From assembly GCF_029946515.1 (NCBI RefSeq), contig NZ_JARZHH010000082.1, positions 1-45,396 of the forward strand: 45,396 nt of DNA. Direction: 5' to 3'. The stretch is from Polyangium sp. 6x1 (lineage in GTDB: Bacteria; Myxococcota_A; Polyangia; Polyangiales; Polyangiaceae). Below the pieces are notes generated by a model. It was not told where the DNA came from, made no database searches, and saw only the letters and a list, made by a program, of their open reading frames with translations. Positions 26,025 to 34,155 of the stretch are shown here, one piece after another. The stretch's first letter is position 1; the number at the start of each line of letters is the position of its first letter. The translations under genes and the position numbers were made by a program.

Positions 26025-27266
26025 ATGCGCACGCACTCGATCCCGTGGCTTGGTTTCGCCGCGCTCGTGACCGCTCTTTGCGCGGGCTGCGGCAGTGATT
26101 CGCAACCCCTGACGACGTCAGGCCTCGTGTCCGGCGGAAGCGCGTCGAGCGGCGCGGGCGGATCCGGGGGCGCGGGCGGCGGCGGGAGCGGCGGCGCCGG
26201 GCCTGTGTGTTCACCCGAGGGGCCCTTCGATGGCCCTGCGATCAAGCCGATCGACGCGCCGCCCGGCGAATGGTCCTGGATCCCGGTCGACGGCGCGAAA
26301 TGCCGCGACGGCTCGCCCACGGGGTTCGGCGTGCGCCCGCAGGCGGGCTCCGACAAACTCGTGATTTACCTCGAAGGCGGCGGCGCCTGCTTCAATGGCA
26401 CGACCTGCGGCATCAACCCGGGCTCCTTCGGCGCCGTGGCGTTCGCCGGTTGGAGCGGAACCGTCGGCAAGGGCGGCATCTTCGACACCGGCAACGACGA
26501 GAATCCGGTCAAGGACTGGAACATGGTGTACGTCCCGTATTGCTCGGGCGACATCCACGCGGGCAGCGCGGACAACGTCGACATCCCCGGCGCGCTCTCG
26601 CCGAAGGATCAGGACTTCGTCGGGTACGACAACATTTCCTTGTACCTCCAACGAATCATCCCGACGTTCCCCGGCCTGTCGAAGGTCCTGCTCACGGGCA
26701 TCAGCGCAGGCGGGTTCGGCGCGGCGTACAACTACGATCGCGTGGCGCAGGCGTTTTGCCCGACGCCCGTGGTCCTGATCGACGACTCCGGCCCGCCGAT
26801 GTCGGATTCGTACATCGCCCCCTGCTTGCAAGATCGATGGCGCTCGCTCTGGAACCTGAAAGAGACGCTGCCGGCCGATTGCGCGGACTGCACCGGCGCG
26901 GACGGCGGCGGGATCGTCCATTACGTGGACTACATCGGCGCGAAGTACCCGACGGGCCGGCTCGGGCTGATCTCGTCGACGCACGACAGCGTCATCACGC
27001 TCTTCTTCGGGTACGGCAAGAGCGACTGCCAGAACATCGACGGCGTCGCGACCGCCGTCTCGGGCGACGTGTACGCGCAAGGGCTCGACGAGCTGCGACA
27101 GAAACACATGAATGGCTCGGGCAACTGGGCGACGTACTACATCGACGGCACGATGCACACGCACCTGCTCACCGGGCTCTACGCGACGAGCGTGAACGGG
27201 AAGAAGCTCTCGGCCTGGGTCGGCGACGTCGTGAACGACGGGCCGATGGAGCACATCGGGCCCTGA
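26025..27266 (+). CDS. Notum/pectin-acetylesterase-like lipoprotein
   Basis: The protein has 413 aa. The signal peptide ends in CAGC (LVTALCAGC), a good lipobox, and a Gly/Ser-rich linker (about 35-60) follows. The catalytic domain carries the pectinacetylesterase/Notum signatures: LVIYLEGGGACFN (oxyanion region), WNMVYVPYCSGDIHAG, nucleophile GISAGGFG (Ser227), acid candidate Asp321 in SSTHDSVI, and His378 or His380 in TMHTHLL. This order and spacing resemble human Notum (S232, D340, H389, from memory). The family removes acetyl or acyl groups from polysaccharides or, in animals, from Wnt. Here a surface deacetylase of plant or bacterial polysaccharide is the simplest inference. Its TGA overlaps the A-run of the opposite-strand terminator. 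Confidence 0.88.
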   Translation: MRTHSIPWLGFAALVTALCAGCGSDSQPLTTSGLVSGGSASSGAGGSGGAGGGGSGGAGPVCSPEGPFDGPAIKPIDAPPGEWSWIPVDGAKCRDGSPTGFGVRPQAGSDKLVIYLEGGGACFNGTTCGINPGSFGAVAFAGWSGTVGKGGIFDTGNDENPVKDWNMVYVPYCSGDIHAGSADNVDIPGALSPKDQDFVGYDNISLYLQRIIPTFPGLSKVLLTGISAGGFGAAYNYDRVAQAFCPTPVVLIDDSGPPMSDSYIAPCLQDRWRSLWNLKETLPADCADCTGADGGGIVHYVDYIGAKYPTGRLGLISSTHDSVITLFFGYGKSDCQNIDGVATAVSGDVYAQGLDELRQKHMNGSGNWATYYIDGTMHTHLLTGLYATSVNGKKLSAWVGDVVNDGPMEHIGP

Positions 27267-27305
27267 AAAAAAACGAGGGGCCGGTTGGAGGCCCGGTCCC
27301 TCGTT
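27266..27305 (-). terminator. Intrinsic terminator of the 27331-28104 gene
   Basis: On the minus strand, 25 bp after the lipoprotein stop codon, a 13-bp stem (27305-27293 with 27284-27272, one G-T pair) is followed by eight T (complement of 27266-27273). This is a canonical Rho-independent terminator. The T-run shares its first base pair with the TGA of the convergent gene. Confidence 0.9.
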
Positions 27306-27330
27306 CAAGGTGTCTGTCGCGACGCTGGGA

Positions 27331-28104
27331 TCAGCGCTGCGCGACCCGGCGCGGGCGGAGCGTGACCGCCGGGATGCGGAGCGGCTCGAGCGTGTCCTCG
27401 CCGAGGGCCGTGACGAAGTCGTCGTTCGCCGTGAGCACGGTGTCACCCGCGATCACGAGACGCTCGTCGCCCTCGCCTTCCGCGACGAGCTGATCCTGCG
27501 GCACGATCCGGCCTTCCCGCGTCGTCGCGTCGAGGACGCGCACGTCGGGCGAGGCGCTGGTCGCGCGCAGCGTGACCCACGCGCTCACGGGCGTCGGCAG
27601 GGGCGCGAAGGACGTGTCACCCGCGAGGCCCGCGTACACCCACGGGGTGTCCTTGGCCATTCGCATCCAGCCGGCGCCGCGCTCGTCTTGCACGTAAAAC
27701 GCGCCGTGCGCCGCGTCCGCGATGAGGCGTCGCGTCTCGCCATTCGCGCCCGTCGCCGTCACGTCGGCGTACACGAGGCGGCCATCCGGGCCGAGCTCGG
27801 CGTATTCCATCACCTTCATCGCAGCGACCTGCGAGACGCCCGAGAGCGTCTCCGAGCCGTCGCTGCGGACCGTGCGCTCGACACGCGCGCGGGGGGTTTG
27901 GGGGGCCGAGCGCAGGGAAGGCTGCACGAGCCCCGCATCGTCCACCGGCGGCACCGAGCCTGCAGAGAACACGTAGACGTGGTCTCCTGCCAGGGCCGGC
28001 GCCTCCACGCACGCCTCACCCGAGGAGGCGGCGTTCCCGCAGCCCGCCGAAAGCGAAGCCACGAGCGCCGAGAGAACCAGAGCGGAGATGTATTGCGTCG
28101 TCAT
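27331..28104 (-). CDS. Lipoprotein, unknown
   Basis: A 257-aa protein from the ATG at 28104. The signal peptide ends LSAGC, a clear lipobox. The rest is soluble and beta-rich, with alternating strands such as GRLVYADVTATGANGETRRL, AFYVQDERGAGWMRM and DERLVIAGDTVLTANDDFV. No enzyme motif or named domain is recognised. Transcription ends at the strong terminator just downstream. Upstream, 29 bp away, a 15-codon frame with a good ribosome-binding site could be a leader peptide (listed separately). Confidence 0.8.
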   Translation of the reverse strand: MTTQYISALVLSALVASLSAGCGNAASSGEACVEAPALAGDHVYVFSAGSVPPVDDAGLVQPSLRSAPQTPRARVERTVRSDGSETLSGVSQVAAMKVMEYAELGPDGRLVYADVTATGANGETRRLIADAAHGAFYVQDERGAGWMRMAKDTPWVYAGLAGDTSFAPLPTPVSAWVTLRATSASPDVRVLDATTREGRIVPQDQLVAEGEGDERLVIAGDTVLTANDDFVTALGEDTLEPLRIPAVTLRPRRVAQR

Positions 28105-28133
28105 GGCAACCCATATCGAGCGACGGGGTGCCC

Positions 28134-28181
28134 TTATTTCAAGACGTCGCGATTTTTTCTCGGAGGTGCGAAAGGATCCAT
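28134..28181 (-). CDS. Possible 15-aa leader ORF
   Basis: The ATG at 28181 is preceded by GGGAGGG six bases upstream and encodes MDPFAPPRKNRDVLK before TAA. It lies between the OPT transporter stop and the lipoprotein start. The strong ribosome-binding site is the only positive evidence; there is no obvious attenuator. It may be chance. Confidence 0.2.
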   Translation of the reverse strand: MDPFAPPRKNRDVLK

Positions 28182-28224
28182 GACGAACCCTCCCGCGATC
28201 CCGATCACATGCACATGAGGCGCG

Positions 28225-30108
28225 TCAGGAGGGCGACGTCGGCGGGGCGGCGGGCGGCGGCGGCGGGACGGCGGCGGGCTTGAGCAGCACGTTCGAGAAG
28301 AGGCCGTGCAGGCCCACGGCGAGCGCGTAGAGCGCCTCGCCCGCAATGAGGCCGCCGCCGACGAGCGACGTCGTGCTCATGTCCTCGGGCAGATCCTCGC
28401 CCTTCGCTTGCTTCGCAGCGACGCTCTTTTGCCAGGTGTTGTACGCGGACGACCCGACGCCGCCGACCGCGAACCAGACGCAGACCATGAGCTCGACGAA
28501 GCCGCCGAACGACGAGGCATACGGGCTCGGCAAGACGAACGCGTCCAGCACGAAACCCGTGGCGAACCCTTCCTTCGAGCCCTTCACGAAGGTCTTGTAG
28601 CGCTCGCTCGCGTGCAGGACCTTGCGGAGCACCTCGGTGCCGATGCCGATCGCGAGGCCGATCGCGAGCGCCTTGATCTTGTAGTTCGGCAGGTAGCCGA
28701 CGTCCTGCAGCGCGCCGACGAACTTGAACGTCATCGCGCTCTGCCACTGCCCGACGTCGGCCTTCGGGTCCGCGAACGAGTTGATCGTCAGCACCGGGTA
28801 GGCCTTCATGAACGTCTGCGCGAGCACGACGCAGAGCACCGAGCCCATCAGGATGCCGATGCTCTGGTAGCGGAACTGCACCGTGCGGTTCGTGCCGAGG
28901 CGATAGCCCGTCGAGCGATCCTGCTGCATGTCGCCGCCGACCGAGCACGCGACGAGCAGGATGCTCGCGCTCATGAGCCCGACGCGCGGATCCTTCAGGC
29001 CGAAGCCGCTCATGAGCAGCACCGCGATCACGAACGCGCTCGAGATCGGGTTCGAGTCGCTGATGCCGAGCGAGATGCCGTTGATCAGCACGAACACGCT
29101 CGTCAGCAAGATGGCGAAGACCGTGAAGCCGATCGGCTGCCCCATCACGAACGTCGAGACGGCCACGAGCGCCGCCGCCCAGAAGACGATCCACGCGACG
29201 AGCCGCTTCGGGTTCACCTGCTTCCACGCGTCCTTCGCGTCCGCCTCCGCGGGCTTGCCCGCCTGCGCGCGCACGCGCCGGATCGCCTCGACGGCGATGA
29301 GCGACATGTCGACGACCGCCGCGCCGAGGATCATCGCGAGCGCGATGAGGAAGCCGATCTTGCGGAAGCTCTCGCCCTCCTTGAGCCAGCCGATCGAGAC
29401 GAGGTACGGCGTGCTCCACTTGCCGATGAGGCCCGTCAAGAGCGCCGGGATCGCGATGCGCGCGCCGACGACCATGCCCGCGCCGATCGTCGACGCCGAG
29501 AGCTGCGTGGCCCCGACAGCCGGGAGCTTCTCGACGAGCGCGGCGAACACCACGCCCGCGCCCGTGCCGCCGCCGAGCTGCCCGATCGAGCGCTTGAGCA
29601 AGCGTTTGTCCGTGAGCGCGCGCAGGATGTTCGCGACCGCGTAGCCGCTCGGGAAGTCGAGCTTCAAGCGGTCGACGAGGATCGGCGTGTACACCATGCC
29701 GAGGCCCACGCCGAACATGCCGATGCACGCGAAGTAGAGCGCGAGGTGGTGCCACGGCGGCATCGGGATCCCGAGCCACGTCATCGCCTGGATGAGCACG
29801 CCCATGCCCGCCATGCCCGCGACGCTCGCGGCCATCGTCTGCATGTAGTTCGCGCCGTGCTTGCCCTCGGGCCCGTAGCCGTACGTGACCGCGCTGCCGA
29901 GGATCCCCGCGAGCACCTGCCCGCCGACGAAGAACCCGAGGCTGAAGTTCATGTACGCAGCGGCGATGCCGCCGAGCGGACCGAGGATCAGGATCGCCAC
30001 GGCCGAGAGGAGCGCGTGGTAGGCCGGCGTGTCGATCTTCGGGAGGAACGCAAACTTGGGGCGCGGCGCTTCCTCGGTCTCGGCGGCGGCGGGCGTCGGG
30101 GTTGTCAT
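28225..30108 (-). CDS. OPT-family oligopeptide/metal-chelate transporter
   Basis: This 627-aa integral membrane protein from the ATG at 30108 has some 14-16 hydrophobic segments. Family hallmarks include YMNFSLGFFVGGQVLAGILG near the N-terminus, LDFPSGYAVANILRAL and SVGGDMQQDRSTGYRLGTN (about residue 415). The last corresponds to the GD-x-MQD-x-K/R-TGY-x-LG signature of OPT proteins. These are proton-coupled importers of oligopeptides or, in the YSL branch, metal chelates. Substrate is not decidable here. The tail is Pro-rich (PAAVPPPPPAAPPTSPS). It may be monocistronic: the lipoprotein gene downstream is 120 bp away and the upstream neighbour is divergent. Confidence 0.9.
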   Translation of the reverse strand: MTTPTPAAAETEEAPRPKFAFLPKIDTPAYHALLSAVAILILGPLGGIAAAYMNFSLGFFVGGQVLAGILGSAVTYGYGPEGKHGANYMQTMAASVAGMAGMGVLIQAMTWLGIPMPPWHHLALYFACIGMFGVGLGMVYTPILVDRLKLDFPSGYAVANILRALTDKRLLKRSIGQLGGGTGAGVVFAALVEKLPAVGATQLSASTIGAGMVVGARIAIPALLTGLIGKWSTPYLVSIGWLKEGESFRKIGFLIALAMILGAAVVDMSLIAVEAIRRVRAQAGKPAEADAKDAWKQVNPKRLVAWIVFWAAALVAVSTFVMGQPIGFTVFAILLTSVFVLINGISLGISDSNPISSAFVIAVLLMSGFGLKDPRVGLMSASILLVACSVGGDMQQDRSTGYRLGTNRTVQFRYQSIGILMGSVLCVVLAQTFMKAYPVLTINSFADPKADVGQWQSAMTFKFVGALQDVGYLPNYKIKALAIGLAIGIGTEVLRKVLHASERYKTFVKGSKEGFATGFVLDAFVLPSPYASSFGGFVELMVCVWFAVGGVGSSAYNTWQKSVAAKQAKGEDLPEDMSTTSLVGGGLIAGEALYALAVGLHGLFSNVLLKPAAVPPPPPAAPPTSPS

Positions 30109-30271
30109 CGGGAACGGGATGCTAGCAGCACGGACGGGCGCGAGAAGCGCTGGATCGTGGGCTCGTACGTCCGGCAAGACGGACCGGCCGGGGAGGCAGA
30201 GGAGAATCTGGACGAACCTACGAAGCTCGCTCGCCAGCGGGCTCGACCGACCCTATGGTCACGGGGCCCCG

Positions 30272-31438
30272 ATGATTCCCACGCGCTACCAGAACCTCGA
30301 GCAAGCCCGCGCGCGCTTCGGCGACCGCGTGGACCGCCTCGCGCCGTTCCTGCTCCGCGGCGATCCGCTGGCCGACGCCGTGATCGAGGAGATGGAAGGC
30401 GCCCCCGCCGGGCGAGGTTTTTCCCTCCTCGACAAGGCCCTGCGCGCCCCCGACACGCGCGGCCTCGATCTGCCGCCGGCGATGCGCGCCTACCTCGAAT
30501 GGGCCTCCCATGTGCCCGCCTGGGTCGACTGGGACGCGGTGCGCCGTGGAGGCGAGCTGCTCCTGCGCTCGGGGGCCCTCGGCGGCGCGGTGCTCGGCAC
30601 CTACTCGCTCGTGCTCGGGTACGCCTCGCCCGGGGGCAACAAACCGCTCGTCTTCTCGGGTCAGCTCGTCGAGCGCGCGCCACGCCGCCTCGGCGAGACC
30701 TCGCGCTTCGTGCAAGCGACGGCGCAGCCGGGCGGGCTCTTTCGCATGGGCGAGGGATTCGCGATCACCCTGAAAGTGCGGCTCATGCACGCGAAGGTGC
30801 GGCAGATGCTGTCGCAGTCGCCGAAATGGGACACGGCGTCCTGGGGCATGCCCGTGAACCAGCACGACATGGCCGGCACGTCGCTCCTGTTCTCGCTCGT
30901 GTTCCTCGAAGGAATCCGCGCGTTCGGGCTCGACGTCGATCGCGACGAGGCCGAATGCTTCATGCACCTGTGGCGCTACTCGGGGCACCTCATCGGCGTG
31001 GATCCCGAGCTCTTGCCGGGGAGCGAATTCGACGCGTGGAACCTCGCGAACCTCATCCGGGCGACGGAGGGACGGCCCGACGACGACTCGCGGGCGCTCA
31101 CACAGGCCCTCTTCGACTCGCCGCTCCGACGAGCGAGCAGCCCGGAAGAGAAGCGGCTCGGCACGTTCCGGCGGAACATCGGCATGGGTTTTTCGCGGGG
31201 GCTGCTCGGCGACGAGCTCGCCGACGAGCTCGGGATCGAGCGCACGCCGTTCGTCGCGGCGTTCCACGCGATCCGCGCGGTCACGCGCGTGGCCGAGCAG
31301 GCGCGCAGGCGCTCGCCGGCGGCGCATCAAAAGGCCATCGGCTCGGGGGCGCGTTACTGGGAGATGGTGGTGCAGGAGGGGCTCGGAGGCGCCCCGGCGC
31401 ATTTCGCGCCGCCGGAGCGCCTCACCCGCGCGGCCTGA
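30272..31438 (+). CDS. MpaB/Lcp-type oxygenase domain protein (DUF2236)
   Basis: This 388-aa protein from the ATG at 30272 matches the MpaB/rubber-oxygenase catalytic fold. R170-x2-H173 in VRLMHAKVR is followed by GMPVNQHDMAGTSLLFSL and FMHLWRYSGHLIGVDPELLP, the usual order of conserved blocks. In latex-clearing protein Lcp a conserved His binds b-type haem, and H173 is the obvious candidate. There is no signal peptide, unlike secreted Lcp, so a cytoplasmic oxygenase or peroxygenase on a hydrophobic substrate is more likely than rubber degradation. No electron-transfer partner is adjacent. The start has no clear ribosome-binding site, but the N-terminus (MIPTRYQNLEQARARFGDRV) looks natural. 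Confidence 0.8.
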   Translation: MIPTRYQNLEQARARFGDRVDRLAPFLLRGDPLADAVIEEMEGAPAGRGFSLLDKALRAPDTRGLDLPPAMRAYLEWASHVPAWVDWDAVRRGGELLLRSGALGGAVLGTYSLVLGYASPGGNKPLVFSGQLVERAPRRLGETSRFVQATAQPGGLFRMGEGFAITLKVRLMHAKVRQMLSQSPKWDTASWGMPVNQHDMAGTSLLFSLVFLEGIRAFGLDVDRDEAECFMHLWRYSGHLIGVDPELLPGSEFDAWNLANLIRATEGRPDDDSRALTQALFDSPLRRASSPEEKRLGTFRRNIGMGFSRGLLGDELADELGIERTPFVAAFHAIRAVTRVAEQARRRSPAAHQKAIGSGARYWEMVVQEGLGGAPAHFAPPERLTRAA

Positions 31439-31448
31439 GACGAGCGAA

Positions 31449-32825
31449 TCACTTGCGGCGGCGGCGGCGCGCCACGGACAAACCGAGCGCGACCCCGAGG
31501 AGGCCGAGCGCGGCCGTGGTCTCGCTCCCGCTCGACACGGCGCAGCTCGAGCTCGAGCTGCCGCTCCCCTTGCCGTCGCCGCCGAGGTTGTTCCACCAGT
31601 CGACGCCGCCCGGATCGCCGGGGGTCTCCGACTCGCAAGGCGGGTAGACCGGGCACGAGGGCGGCGTGCCGACCGCCTTCGTGGCCTGGAAGAAGTTCGA
31701 GATCGGCTCCTGCTCCGTCGCCGCGCCGAGCGCGAGATCCTTGTTGAGCGCCGCCCGCGCGAGCTCCGTGTTCATGCGCGTGAGCCAGAGCTCCGCCTCG
31801 TTGATCCCGCCGAACATCTTCTCGAGGTCGGCCTGGAGCTCGTCCATCGCCGTCACGTAGCCGTCCTTCGGATCGCCGTAGCCGCTCTGATCCGGCAGGA
31901 AGCTCACGAGCTGCTCGAGCCGGCTGCGGATGTCCCACGGCGACGTGGGCTGCGCGTACTGGTTCAGCCAGCTCGCGTTGTTCACGGCCTTGAACCCGTC
32001 TTCCTTCAACGTCGCGTAGTTCGAATCGGCCGAGTCCCAGTTCCACACGATGGAGGCCGGGTCGACCTGGAACGACGAGAAGTTCTTCGTCTCGTAGCGG
32101 CCCTCGCCGAAGACCCAGAGCGTCATCGGGGCGAAGGCGCCCGTGCCGGCGCCGACCATGCGCAGGGGCAGCGTGGTGCTCGCGCCGGGCGTGGTGATGC
32201 GGACGGGGCGCATCGAGCTCACGCCCTGGCCGGGGACGAGCTTCAACGCGAGGAAGTCGAAGCCCTCGCCGACGTAGGCGTCGATGATGGGCGCGACGTC
32301 GGAGTCGACGTTGTAGCCGTTCGTCGTGAGCCAATCCTTGAGCGCGTTCGGGTCCGACGACTTGAGCTGGACGGTGGCGTAGGGGCCGACGACCTCCTGC
32401 GAGATGATGTCGACGCCGCCGCCGGCCGCGTCGCCGCCGCCAGCGCCGCCCGCGCCCGAGGAGCCGCTGCCCTCCCAGCCGCCCCAGCAGGAGGGCGGCG
32501 GCGGGCAGTTGAGGGGCGGCGCCGCGACGGACGTCGCCGTGCGCTCGCTCAGGACCGCGAAGACCGCGTCCGAGGACAAACCGACGTCGACCTGGCCCTT
32601 GATCGGCAGGATCCAGGCAAACGAGGTGGGTTCGCCCGAGTATTCGATCTGATCCCAGAGGGTGGTCTCCGTCTGCGAGACCGAAAAGATCATCCGGTGG
32701 CCGGTCACTTGCGTCGATTCGTCCTGCGGCGGGACGCAGCCGCCGCAGGCGGCGGCATCGTGGGCGTCGGTCACGACGGCGGCGACGAGGGGGAGCGAAA
32801 GGAAGAGGGCGTGGAAGAGCTTCAT
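31449..32825 (-). CDS. DUF2330-like surface protein with MYXO-CTERM-like C-terminus
   Basis: The protein has 458 aa. The ATG at 32825 has GGAGGT 8 bases upstream and a signal peptide (MKLFHALFLSLPLVAAVV...DAAAC). The mature N-terminus CGGCVPP...ESTQVTGHRMIFSVS and ...TSFAWILPIKGQVDVGLS resembles DUF2330 proteins. A Gly/Ser-rich insert lies near residue 120. The C-terminus (Ser-rich SSSSSCAVSSG, then TAALGLLGVALGLSVA, then RRRRRK) has the Cys-hydrophobic-basic layout of MYXO-CTERM sorting signals, which are processed and lipid-anchored by myxosortase. No myxosortase gene is in the window. It ends 10 bp from the stop of the convergent oxygenase gene. Biochemical role unknown. Confidence 0.85.
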   Translation of the reverse strand: MKLFHALFLSLPLVAAVVTDAHDAAACGGCVPPQDESTQVTGHRMIFSVSQTETTLWDQIEYSGEPTSFAWILPIKGQVDVGLSSDAVFAVLSERTATSVAAPPLNCPPPPSCWGGWEGSGSSGAGGAGGGDAAGGGVDIISQEVVGPYATVQLKSSDPNALKDWLTTNGYNVDSDVAPIIDAYVGEGFDFLALKLVPGQGVSSMRPVRITTPGASTTLPLRMVGAGTGAFAPMTLWVFGEGRYETKNFSSFQVDPASIVWNWDSADSNYATLKEDGFKAVNNASWLNQYAQPTSPWDIRSRLEQLVSFLPDQSGYGDPKDGYVTAMDELQADLEKMFGGINEAELWLTRMNTELARAALNKDLALGAATEQEPISNFFQATKAVGTPPSCPVYPPCESETPGDPGGVDWWNNLGGDGKGSGSSSSSCAVSSGSETTAALGLLGVALGLSVARRRRRK

Positions 32826-33019
32826 GCTTGGGACCTCCGAGGCAGCACGCGCGGGAAAGCATGCATCGTGCCTCTCCGATTCTTCGGGCGTTTTCATGAT
32901 CCCGACGCCCGGCCGCGGCCCTCTCGGGCACATCCGGGCACACGTTGACACGATTGCGTGGAGGTTCTCGGCGACGCGCCTTCGTGGTAGGCAGGGCGCG
33001 AACGAGGAGCGAGATTGTC

Positions 33020-34138
33020 ATGCGCGAACCCCTGGATCCCGTGCTCCGACCCATCGACGTTTTCGCGGGCGCCCGCGACGCGTCGCGCCCCGAGGATCGC
33101 CTGCGCGAGGTCCGGAGGCGCGCGGCGCGTCTCCGCGAGGAGCTGCTCTCGGCGCCGCCGGTGCCCTGTTATCGATCCCGCTCGCTCGTGCGTGTCCCCT
33201 ATCCGACGCGATATGCGCTGCGCGACGCGTTCCGCGGCCCGACGCCGTTCGTGCACATCCTGAACCGCGTCTTCCTCGTGCAATTCGAGGCCGAAGGTCG
33301 GCTCCGCACCCTGCTCGCCTCGCCCTCCGACGTCCGCGCCAATGCCGAGACGCCGTTCTTCAAGCGCCTCTCCGGCACGTTCGGCCCCTTCAAGGACCTC
33401 GGCCAGCGGATCATCGCGCCCGAGCTCGGCACCGTGGCGTCTTGCCTCGCCGAGGCGGGGCTCTCTCCGGAGGACGTCGATTACATCACGTACGATCACC
33501 TGCACACGCAGGACGTGCGCCGCTGGCTCGGAACGCAGGGCCGTCCAGGTCTCCTTCCGCGCGCAAAGTTGCTCGTCATGCGCCAGGAATGGGAGAGCAC
33601 GCTCGCGCTCCTGCCGCCGCAGCGCGATTGGTATTGCCCGGGAGGGATCGACGGCGTCGATCCCTCGCGGATCGTGCTGCTCGACGGCGACACGAAGCTC
33701 GGCGAGAGCGTCGTGCTCATGGCGACGCCCGGCCATACCGAGGGCAACCATTCGATCGTGGTGCGTACGTCCGAGGGGATCTTCGTGACGAGCGAGAACG
33801 GCGTCGGCCCCGACGCATACGCCCCGCGCGCGTCGCGGATCCCGGGGCTCCGCCGGTATGCCGAGGACACCGGGATGGAGGTCGTGATCAACGGCAACAC
33901 GCTGGAGCGCGGGATCGACCAGTACATCTCGATGGTGCAGGAGAAAGAGGTCGCGGGCGCGTCCCGGCAAAACCCGGATTTCCCAAACATGGTCAGCTCG
34001 TCGGAGCTCAGCGCCTATGCCCTGTTCCCCGGCGTCACGCCGACGTTCTCGTTCGGCGATCTCACGCTGGGCAAACCCGCGCGCCCCGTCCACGACACCC
34101 CCCGGACCCACGCCACCGGCGCGGCGGTCTCGGCCTAG
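33020..34138 (+). CDS. Metallo-beta-lactamase-fold hydrolase with non-canonical metal motif
   Basis: The protein has 372 aa. The ATG at 33020 has AGGAGC 9 bases upstream. The central region is MBL-like: YITYDHLHTQDVRRWL (H160, H162, D165), LLDGDTKLGESVVLMATPGHTEGN (H239) and a sensor-type strand after it. The usual HxHxDH is replaced by HLHTQDV: the Asp is shifted by one and the last His is missing. The later Asp ligand position reads TSENGVG. It may bind one metal, use different ligands, or be a distinct subfamily. The SDR gene follows 17 bp downstream, so the pair likely acts on one small-molecule pathway. Substrate unknown. Confidence 0.82.
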   Translation: MREPLDPVLRPIDVFAGARDASRPEDRLREVRRRAARLREELLSAPPVPCYRSRSLVRVPYPTRYALRDAFRGPTPFVHILNRVFLVQFEAEGRLRTLLASPSDVRANAETPFFKRLSGTFGPFKDLGQRIIAPELGTVASCLAEAGLSPEDVDYITYDHLHTQDVRRWLGTQGRPGLLPRAKLLVMRQEWESTLALLPPQRDWYCPGGIDGVDPSRIVLLDGDTKLGESVVLMATPGHTEGNHSIVVRTSEGIFVTSENGVGPDAYAPRASRIPGLRRYAEDTGMEVVINGNTLERGIDQYISMVQEKEVAGASRQNPDFPNMVSSSELSAYALFPGVTPTFSFGDLTLGKPARPVHDTPRTHATGAAVSA

Positions 34139-34155
34139 GAAAACAGGAGAATACA

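Noticed and set aside
28179-28218. 12-codon plus-strand frame starting at 28180 (MTNPPAIPITCT)
   Set aside because: It is very short, only a weak AAAGGA lies upstream, and it is followed by the end of an opposite gene, so it is probably chance.
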